Shown piece after piece: positions 6,165-10,683 of a stretch of 10,683 nucleotides of DNA; within the stretch, counting starts at the first letter, position 1, and each line of letters opens with the position of its first letter. Under the pieces are notes generated by a model. The model saw nothing but the letters and a program-made list of their open reading frames with translations, did no database searches and was not told the DNA's origin. Where the stretch lies: the NCBI GenBank assembly GCA_007126855.1, contig SLAK01000302.1, positions 1 to 10,683 of the forward strand, given 5' to 3'. This DNA comes from Dehalococcoidia bacterium. GTDB lineage: Bacteria; Chloroflexota; Dehalococcoidia; Tepidiformales; Tepidiformaceae. Position numbers and translations under genes: made by a program.

Positions 6165-7178
6165 ATGACTCGGCAGCGCTTCTGTCCGACCTGCGATCGC
6201 TCGTTCGACGATGGCGAAGCAGTGCTCAAATGCTCGGTCTGCGGGCTGCTCCACCACCCTGGCTGCTGGGTGAAGAGCGAAGGGTGCAATACCGGCTGCG
6301 AGGACAGCGTGCCCGAACCGCTGGCCTATTCCCTTCCGGCCCGGAGCATTACGCCGCATCCGGCCGAGGGCACGCGGGTCGCCGGCGCGGGCCCGACACC
6401 CCGGTATTCGCGGCCGGAGGAGCCGCGAGACCCACTGGAGCGAGTGACTCCTGTCGTGCGCGAGCAGTCCACTCAGAGTGCTGGCACCGAAGAGCCGCCA
6501 ACCGACGACGAGCCGATCATCGGCCGGCCGCGGCCGAATGCGGGCGGTTCGGCCCAACCCACACCCGGACCCGGCCCCTCGGCTCCGCCCCGCGCGAAAC
6601 GCGGGCGCTATCCAGGCGAACAACGCAAGACGCCGTCCGTGGAAGATATGCGCCTGTACGGCCGGCGAGGGATGCTGCGCTACTGGTACGTGCCGCTGGC
6701 AGCCATCCTGGCCATCGCCGTTGCTGTCGGCGTGGTCTGGGCGGCCGACCAGTACCTGGGCGGCACGGACGACACGCCCGCGGCAGCCGACGACGGGAAT
6801 GGCGACGATGCAGCCGCCCCGGATGACGACGGCCAGGCTGTCGCGCCCGCGCCCACGCCTGAACCCGAGCCAACGCCGGTGGAGGAAGAGGAGCCGATCC
6901 CGACAGAGTTCGGACCCGGCGTCTTTGGTGTGGTCACCGGCACAGGGGCAGGAGGATGCCTCAACATCCGCGTCGCGCCCGGCACCGAGAATGACGCCAT
7001 CATCTGTGTGCCCGACGGGACCGAGCTCACCGTGATCAGCGGCCCGGAGGAAGCGGGCAACCTGGTGTGGTGGGAAATCTCGGCGGTCGAGATCACCGGC
7101 TGGGCGGCGGAAGACTACATGGCGATCGACGAGAGCCGCTACGTGGACGACGGGAACGGCGGAACTGAGGCGGAATAG
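6165..7178 (+). CDS. Prok-RING finger / transmembrane / bacterial SH3 domain protein
   Basis: This 337-residue protein has three parts. Residues 5-45 form a zinc-finger-like unit with CPTC (Cys7, Cys10), CSVC (Cys23, Cys26), HHPGC (His30/His31, Cys34) and CNTGC (Cys41, Cys45). Its cross-brace-like spacing and pattern recall the prokaryotic RING finger family 1. A disordered Pro/acidic stretch (46-160) and a basic patch precede a single membrane helix (about 174-193). An Asp/Ala/Pro/Glu linker follows (200-247). A C-terminal SH3b-like domain (about 253-321) contains GCLNIRVAPG, IICVPDGTELTV and WWEIS...GWAAEDYM. Cys265 and Cys281 could form a disulfide outside the cell. Topology is inferred as finger inside, SH3 outside. 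AGGAAAGG (6151-6158) is a good Shine-Dalgarno 6 nt before the ATG. It is divergent from SDR and convergent with ribH. A role in sensing or anchoring at the cell wall is speculation. Confidence 0.8.
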   Translation: MTRQRFCPTCDRSFDDGEAVLKCSVCGLLHHPGCWVKSEGCNTGCEDSVPEPLAYSLPARSITPHPAEGTRVAGAGPTPRYSRPEEPRDPLERVTPVVREQSTQSAGTEEPPTDDEPIIGRPRPNAGGSAQPTPGPGPSAPPRAKRGRYPGEQRKTPSVEDMRLYGRRGMLRYWYVPLAAILAIAVAVGVVWAADQYLGGTDDTPAAADDGNGDDAAAPDDDGQAVAPAPTPEPEPTPVEEEEPIPTEFGPGVFGVVTGTGAGGCLNIRVAPGTENDAIICVPDGTELTVISGPEEAGNLVWWEISAVEITGWAAEDYMAIDESRYVDDGNGGTEAE

Positions 7179-7180
7179 TC

Positions 7181-7209
7181 GCGCTTAGAGCGCCTCTGCG
7201 ATGAGGCGC
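7181..7209. terminator. Hairpins at the convergent RING-SH3 / ribH gene ends
   Basis: The two genes stop only 6 bp apart. Two alternative perfect stems cover the junction: GCGCT/AGCGC (7181-7193, loop TAG) and GCGCCTC/GAGGCGC (7190-7209, loop 6). They share bases 7190-7193, so only one can form. No T-tract follows on either strand. A bidirectional or factor-assisted terminator is plausible but not demonstrated. Confidence 0.3.
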
Positions 7210-7658
7210 CGCAGGTTCGCCATCTCGATGGCGGTCACGGCGGCTTCTTTTCCTTTGTGCCCTTCTTTGCCGCCGACGCGTTCCAGTGCCTGCTCGATGG
7301 TGTCGACCGTGAGCACGCCGAACACGGCGGGCACCCCGGTTTGCTCCGTCACGGAGAGCACGCCCTGCTGCGCCGCGCCGGCGACGTATTCGAAGTGCGC
7401 GGTCTCGCCCCGGATGACGGCCCCGAGACAGATGACGGCGTCGACGTTGCCGGTATTCGCGGCCCATAGCGCGGCCGCAGGAACTTCGAAGGAGCCCGGC
7501 ACGCGGATAATGCTGTAGTCGCCTTCCACTACGCCATGCTCGCCGAGCGCGCTGCACGCCCCCTGCAGGAGCTTTTCGGTGACGAAACTATTCCAGCGGG
7601 CGACGACGATGGCGAAGCGCAATCCCTGGCCGTCTATTGCACCTTCGAGTTCAGGCAT
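7185..7658 (-). CDS. ribH: 6,7-dimethyl-8-ribityllumazine synthase
   Basis: This enzyme condenses 5-amino-6-ribitylamino-uracil with 3,4-dihydroxy-2-butanone 4-phosphate to make lumazine, the penultimate step of riboflavin synthesis. It usually assembles as a pentamer or 60-mer. The 157-residue length is normal. Signatures are VVARWNSFV with the aromatic Trp22 that stacks on the substrate, VPGSFEVP (53-60), LGAVIRGETAHFEYV with catalytic His88, FGVLTVDTIEQALER (113-127) and GHKGKEAA (133-140). It is last in the rib operon, starting 2 bp after the ribBA stop with only a weak GGGA upstream, so translational coupling is likely. Its stop faces that of the RING-SH3 gene. Confidence 0.97.
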   Translation of the reverse strand: MPELEGAIDGQGLRFAIVVARWNSFVTEKLLQGACSALGEHGVVEGDYSIIRVPGSFEVPAAALWAANTGNVDAVICLGAVIRGETAHFEYVAGAAQQGVLSVTEQTGVPAVFGVLTVDTIEQALERVGGKEGHKGKEAAVTAIEMANLRRLIAEAL

Positions 7659-7660
7659 CG

Positions 7661-8902
7661 TTATTTCCCGGGCCCCACGATAGCTTCGAGGCCGCCAAGG
7701 ATGTGGCCCATCCGGCGGCGCTTTGTATCCAGGTAGCGGATGTTGAACTGGTTGGGCGTGGTCTCGATGGGCACGCGCTCGACTACTCGGAGCCCGTAGC
7801 CTTCAAGGCCGGCGCGCTTCATCGGGTTGTTGGTGATCAGCCGCATGTTCTTCACGCCCAGGTCCACGAGGATCTGCATCCCGATGCCATAGTCGCGCCG
7901 GTCTTCGGGGAATCCGAGCGCGAGGTTGGCGTCGATCGTGTCGAGGCCCTGGTCCTGCAGTTCGTATGCTCGCAGCTTGTTGTGCAGGCCGATGCCGCGG
8001 CCTTCCTGCCGCATGTAGAGAAAGACGCCGCCCTGTTCCGCGATCATCTTCAGCGCCGAGTCCTTCTGCTCGCCGCAGTCACAGCGCATGGACCCAAAGA
8101 CGTCGCCGGTGAGGCATTCGCTGTGCACGCGTACCAGCGTGGGCTCTTCCGGATGGATGGGGCCGTTGACAATGGCCAGGTGTTCGCCAGGTTCGAAGTC
8201 TGACTTGTAACCCAGGATGCGCATCTCGCCATAGGGCGTCGGCAACAGCGTGTCGGCCACGCGGTGAACATGGCGCTCGGTCGCCAGGCGGTAGCTGATG
8301 ATGTCGTTTGTGGTGACGATCTTCAGGTCGTGGCGGCGGGCGAAGCGGACCAGGTCGGGCATGCGGGCCATTTCGCCGTCGGCCTTCATGATTTCGCAGA
8401 TGACCGCGGCGGGGTAGAGGCCGGCGAGCTTGGCCAGGTCCATGCTGGCTTCGGTCTGGCCGGCACGGACGAGCACGCCGCCATCGCGGGCCCGGAGCGG
8501 GAACATATGGCCGGGGCGCACCAGGTCGTCCGGCTTCGTCGCCGGGTCGATAAGCACCTGGACGGTGCGCGCGCGGTCGGCGGCGCTAATGCCGGTAGAG
8601 ACACCGGTGCGGGCCTCCACCGAGACGGTGAAAGGCGTGCCGAACTGGGAGTCGTTGTCCACGGACATCATGGGCAGCTTGAGCTGCTCCACCCGGTCGG
8701 CAGTGAGGGAGATGCAGATGAGGCCGCGGCCATACTTGGCCATGAAGTTGATTGTTTCGGGCGTGACGAACTGGGCCGCGATGCAGAGGTCGCCTTCGTT
8801 TTCGCGCGCCTCGTCGTCGGTGATGATGACAAACTTGCCGCGCCGGTATTCTTCGATGGCCTCCGGGACGGTGGCCCGGACGGCGGCTTCTTCGGGTGTC
8901 AT
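7661..8902 (-). CDS. ribBA: Bifunctional 3,4-dihydroxy-2-butanone-4-phosphate synthase / GTP cyclohydrolase II
   Basis: The 413-residue fusion supplies both entry branches of riboflavin synthesis. The N-terminal DHBP synthase half (about 1-205) has DDEARENEGDL (29-39) binding metal and ribulose 5-phosphate, SVDNDSQFGTPFTVSVEA, and RPGHMFPLRARDGGVLVRAGQTEASMDLAKLAG (129-161, shown here by its ends RPGHMF and KLAG). The C-terminal GTP cyclohydrolase II half (about 210-413) has HSECLTGDVFGSMRCDCG with zinc ligands Cys263, Cys274 and Cys276, RQEGRGIGL (298-306), RRDYGIG and ITNNP. Both halves look complete. A strong Shine-Dalgarno AGGAGG (8910-8915) lies 7 nt before the ATG. The start overlaps the ribE stop by 4 bp (ATGA), indicating coupled translation. 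Confidence 0.97.
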   Translation of the reverse strand: MTPEEAAVRATVPEAIEEYRRGKFVIITDDEARENEGDLCIAAQFVTPETINFMAKYGRGLICISLTADRVEQLKLPMMSVDNDSQFGTPFTVSVEARTGVSTGISAADRARTVQVLIDPATKPDDLVRPGHMFPLRARDGGVLVRAGQTEASMDLAKLAGLYPAAVICEIMKADGEMARMPDLVRFARRHDLKIVTTNDIISYRLATERHVHRVADTLLPTPYGEMRILGYKSDFEPGEHLAIVNGPIHPEEPTLVRVHSECLTGDVFGSMRCDCGEQKDSALKMIAEQGGVFLYMRQEGRGIGLHNKLRAYELQDQGLDTIDANLALGFPEDRRDYGIGMQILVDLGVKNMRLITNNPMKRAGLEGYGLRVVERVPIETTPNQFNIRYLDTKRRRMGHILGGLEAIVGPGK

Positions 8903-9510
8903 CGCGCTGCCTCCTGAACGGTCCCGGCGAGCCCTGCTTCGCGGACATATTGCTCTACGTAGCGCGCGATGATGTCGGTTTCCAGGTTTATCCGGTCGCC
9001 GGGCTCGCGGCTCACCAGGTTCGTGTGCTCCTGGGTGTATTGCACGAGTGAAACGGAAAAGCTTTCCTCATCTTTCGCGACAATCGTGAGGCTGATGCCG
9101 TCGATGCAGACGGGCCCCTTCACCACCATGTGGCGAAGCAGTTCGGGCGGCGCCAGGAAGCGGGCGATGACCGCTTCGCCTTCGGGCGTCAGCGAATCGA
9201 GCGTGCCCACGCCTTCGACGACGCCGCGGACGATGTGGCCGCTGAGGCGGTCGTTCGGCCGGACGCTGCGTTCCAGGTTCACAGGGTCGCCGCGCTTGAG
9301 GTCGCCCAGGTTCGAGCGCCGGTAGGTCTCCGGCATGAGATTGGCGAAAAAGGTGTCGCCATCGATCTCGGCGACGGTCAGGTCCACACCGTTGATGGCG
9401 ATGGAATCGCCGAGCTGCGCGTCTGCAAGGACGTGCGGCGCGCGGATGCGCAGGGTCCCATCGCCGGATTCAACGACGGTCCCGACCTCTTCGATTATGC
9501 CTGTGAACAT
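8899..9510 (-). CDS. ribE: Riboflavin synthase alpha-chain type, with two altered conserved residues
   Basis: The enzyme dismutates two 6,7-dimethyl-8-ribityllumazine molecules to riboflavin, normally as a trimer. The 203-residue protein has the canonical start MFTGIIEEVG and two lumazine-binding repeats (about 1-90 and 91-190) with NLMPETYRRSNLG, VNLERSVR, DGISLTIV, QEHTNL and NLETDIIARYVE. Two usually conserved positions differ. The first repeat reads NGVDLTV with Asp43, where the family usually has Cys (NGxCLTV). The second reads GHIVRGVVEG with Val97, where the family usually has His (GHxVxGHVDG). Ser140, Thr142 and Asp179 of the second site are kept. A weak purine patch GTGGGG lies 8 nt before the ATG. 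It is first in the operon behind the FMN riboswitch. Function as RibE is still the best call from context. Confidence 0.9.
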   Translation of the reverse strand: MFTGIIEEVGTVVESGDGTLRIRAPHVLADAQLGDSIAINGVDLTVAEIDGDTFFANLMPETYRRSNLGDLKRGDPVNLERSVRPNDRLSGHIVRGVVEGVGTLDSLTPEGEAVIARFLAPPELLRHMVVKGPVCIDGISLTIVAKDEESFSVSLVQYTQEHTNLVSREPGDRINLETDIIARYVEQYVREAGLAGTVQEAAR

Positions 9511-9515
9511 CTAGG

Positions 9516-9634
9516 CTGCCCCACTTTCGAGCGCAGGTACGAAGCTCACTGCGTTGGCCCTGGAAGTGGAGCGCTGACCCGCGAACATGCGTACCCCTCA
9601 AACTTCTCGGTGTGCCCGGGGTACAGCGGGGCAG
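9516..9634 (-). promoter_or_regulatory. Riboswitch expression platform with ribE RBS-masking stem
   Basis: The segment CTGCCCCGCT (9625-9634 on the minus strand) can pair with AGTGGGGCAG (9516-9525) over 10 bp with one G.U wobble. The second arm contains the purine patch that would serve as the ribE ribosome-binding site, ending 5 nt before the ATG. There is no T-tract terminator in the 164 nt between aptamer and start codon, so translational control is the likelier mode. A 12-base direct repeat (9608-9619 and 9659-9670) lies around this arm. Confidence 0.45.
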
Positions 9635-9674
9635 AAACAGGCCAGACCGCCACACGAGCGGTGTGCCCGGCACA

Positions 9675-9790
9675 TGTTCTCTCCCATCCGGACTCTAACC
9701 GTCGGCCCCGGGATTCCACCGGGTCAGTCCGCCGAAGCGGAGTCGCGGGCTTTCACCGCCGGTGAGGAATTGCACCTCGCCCCGAGAACA
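9675..9790 (-). ncRNA. FMN riboswitch (RFN element)
   Basis: The minus strand carries the conserved RFN landmarks in order: TCTCGGGGCGAGGTGCAATT, CCTCACCGGCGGTGAAAGCC, a variable helix, CCGGTGGAATCCCGGGGCCG, ACGGTTAGAGTCCGGATGGG and AGAGAA. The closing helix P1 is a perfect 7-bp pairing TGTTCTC/GAGAACA (9784-9790 with 9675-9681). FMN binding folds the aptamer and lowers expression of downstream riboflavin genes, which here are ribE-ribBA-ribH. Distance to the ribE ATG is 164 nt. Confidence 0.97.
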
Positions 9791-9800
9791 TCCAAGCGTA

Positions 9801-9829
9801 TCGTTAGGGGTATGCTAATGGCCTGTCAA
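9801..9829 (-). promoter_or_regulatory. Promoter of the FMN-riboswitch/rib operon
   Basis: A perfect -35 TTGACA (9824-9829) is followed after 17 bp by TAACGA (9801-9806), a poor -10; shifting by one gives AACGAT. Predicted start near 9794 is only a few bases before riboswitch helix P1, as expected. The TGA in the -35 is also the stop codon of the upstream exonuclease gene. Confidence 0.6.
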
Positions 9830-10515
9830 GTCGATTGGCGTGAACGATTTGTTGCCCGGTCCATAAGTGCGACCAGCACATCGTAGGTCGCGAGCGCGTC
9901 TGGCAGGGCGCCGTGCTCGCCGTCGCGGCCGATGCCAAGCCGGTCTGCCACATGGCCCAGATTGAAGCGATCGACGTCGCCGGTGCCCTTCAGCACCTGG
10001 CGCGCGATGGGCTGGACGTCGACGGTCACGGGCGCGAAAGGCCAGTCGCGCTCAAGCTGCCGGAAGGTCTGCAGCAGGAAACTCATGTCCTGGCCTATGC
10101 CCCAGCCGGCGATGGCCGCGCCTTTGCCGAAATCAACGAGCTGGTCCACCGCGCGTTCCAGCTCGATCGCGTTTTTCCACGCTTTCGAGCTGTATCCGAC
10201 AACCTTGAGCGCCGCGTGGTCGGCATTGCCGATGCGCTTCGGACGAATGCGGGCTCCCCACGATTCGAGCTCTGGAAGGCCGTGCTCCAGCCCGGCGATG
10301 ACGCCGCCAATGTCCAGCACCTCGTGGACAAGCGGGTTCGGGCCGCTCATCTCCAGATCGATGACCAGCAGGCGCTCGACCGGCTCGAGCGCGGCAGTTT
10401 CCCCGGCTGCCTCCTCGAGTTCGCCTTCGGCGGTCAAGCGCCGGAGGCCCATTGCGAGGAGGTCTACATGTGTGTCCACGGAAGTCATTGTCACGTTTCT
10501 GTTGTTCGCGCGCAT
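9826..10515 (-). CDS. DEDDh-type 3'-5' exonuclease (DnaQ/RNase T-like fold)
   Basis: The 229-residue product has an exonuclease core with all five DEDDh residues visible: LLVIDLEMSG (Asp53, Glu55), IAGWGIGQDMSFL (Asp143), and GEHGALPDALATYDVL (His201, Asp206). Such enzymes remove nucleotides from 3' ends of DNA or RNA with two metal ions, as proofreading subunits, oligoribonucleases or RNA-trimming enzymes. Which role applies here cannot be read. Residues 1-48 form an extension rich in Glu/Ala with no known domain. The start at 10515 lies 8 nt after the preceding stop, with only CAGGG directly before the ATG. The in-frame ATG at 10488 (MTSVDTH) is an alternative, also without a clear Shine-Dalgarno. 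The core domain is certain; the start is not. Confidence 0.85.
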   Translation of the reverse strand: MRANNRNVTMTSVDTHVDLLAMGLRRLTAEGELEEAAGETAALEPVERLLVIDLEMSGPNPLVHEVLDIGGVIAGLEHGLPELESWGARIRPKRIGNADHAALKVVGYSSKAWKNAIELERAVDQLVDFGKGAAIAGWGIGQDMSFLLQTFRQLERDWPFAPVTVDVQPIARQVLKGTGDVDRFNLGHVADRLGIGRDGEHGALPDALATYDVLVALMDRATNRSRQST

Positions 10516-10523
10516 CCCTGGGG

Positions 10524-10683
10524 TTACACCTGTGGCTGGTCGAGGCGCACCCGGTAGCTGATTCCATCGAGCAACACCAGCTTCGGATCGGGGCGACCTG
10601 ACCCACCGATTGACCCGTCTGGCAGCATGTACTGGTGGACACGGGCGAGACGCACGCCAATGTCGTCGTAGTAGTCGACGATC
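10524..10683 (-). CDS. C-terminal fragment of an unrecognised protein (gene continues past window)
   Basis: A minus-strand frame is open from the window edge to a TAA at 10524-10526. Its last 52 residues begin IVDYYDDIGVRLARVHQYML and end LLDGISYRVRLDQPQV. It reads as a small soluble mixed alpha/beta C-terminus with the motif LPDGSIGGSGRPDPK. I do not recognise the family. The 8-nt spacing to the exonuclease start and the coding-like composition support a real gene co-transcribed with the exonuclease. Confidence 0.6.
   Translation of the reverse strand, partial: IVDYYDDIGVRLARVHQYMLPDGSIGGSGRPDPKLVLLDGISYRVRLDQPQV

Noticed and set aside
8264..8917. Long plus-strand frame opposite ribBA
   Set aside because: It is antisense to a gene with complete family motifs; the frame is open only because of high GC at third codon positions.
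9470..9673. GTG-started leader frame (67 codons) between riboswitch and ribE
   Set aside because: It overlaps the ribE start out of frame, has Arg-rich noise composition and is explained by the expression platform.
9661..9674. TGTGCCGGGCACA dyad as a terminator hairpin
   Set aside because: A loop of one to three bases and no T-tract on the minus strand make an intrinsic terminator unlikely.

Overview
The window is high-GC, chromosomal-looking bacterial DNA. The best taxonomic clue is the 5' two thirds of a 16S rRNA gene on the minus strand. Its V3/V4 text, read from memory without a search, resembles Chloroflexota of the Dehalococcoidia/Tepidiformales type. This assignment is an inference. 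Most of the content is housekeeping. I see no CRISPR array, tRNA, transposase, phage gene or defence system.

Layout. Positions 1-817 hold a partial 16S gene (minus). It is preceded (818-1233) by a leader with a boxA-like element, three successive 18-nt hairpins and up to three tandem sigma70-type promoters. Next on the minus strand, and reading toward the rRNA, come a PAP2-family membrane phosphatase/transferase (1970-2740) and a glycerophosphodiester phosphodiesterase (1234-1938). Together they form a small lipid-headgroup pair. Divergent from them on the plus strand are a YkgJ-type cysteine-cluster protein (2824-3429) and an M20-family amidohydrolase (3471-4679). The amidohydrolase converges on a small NTF2/SnoaL-like protein (4711-5070, minus).

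A scar region at 5071-5218 contains a decayed copy of the 5' end of the neighbouring SDR dehydrogenase gene. Beside it is a short stretch resembling the 3' end of the M20 gene. The intact SDR gene is at 5219-6028 (minus). Divergent from it is a three-part membrane protein (6165-7178, plus): an N-terminal prokaryotic RING-like zinc finger, one transmembrane helix, an acidic/Pro linker and a C-terminal bacterial SH3 domain. It is the most unusual gene here.

The right third is a riboflavin operon on the minus strand. A promoter whose -35 box overlaps the stop codon of the upstream gene is followed by a well-conserved FMN riboswitch (9675-9790). Then comes an expression platform with an element able to mask the ribE ribosome-binding region, and then ribE, ribBA and ribH, tightly packed. 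FMN should shut the operon off through the riboswitch. No ribD is present in the window. The ribE product lacks two residues usually conserved in riboflavin synthase. Upstream lie a DEDDh 3'-5' exonuclease gene (9826-10515) and the 3' end of an unrecognised gene (10524 to the window edge), probably co-transcribed.
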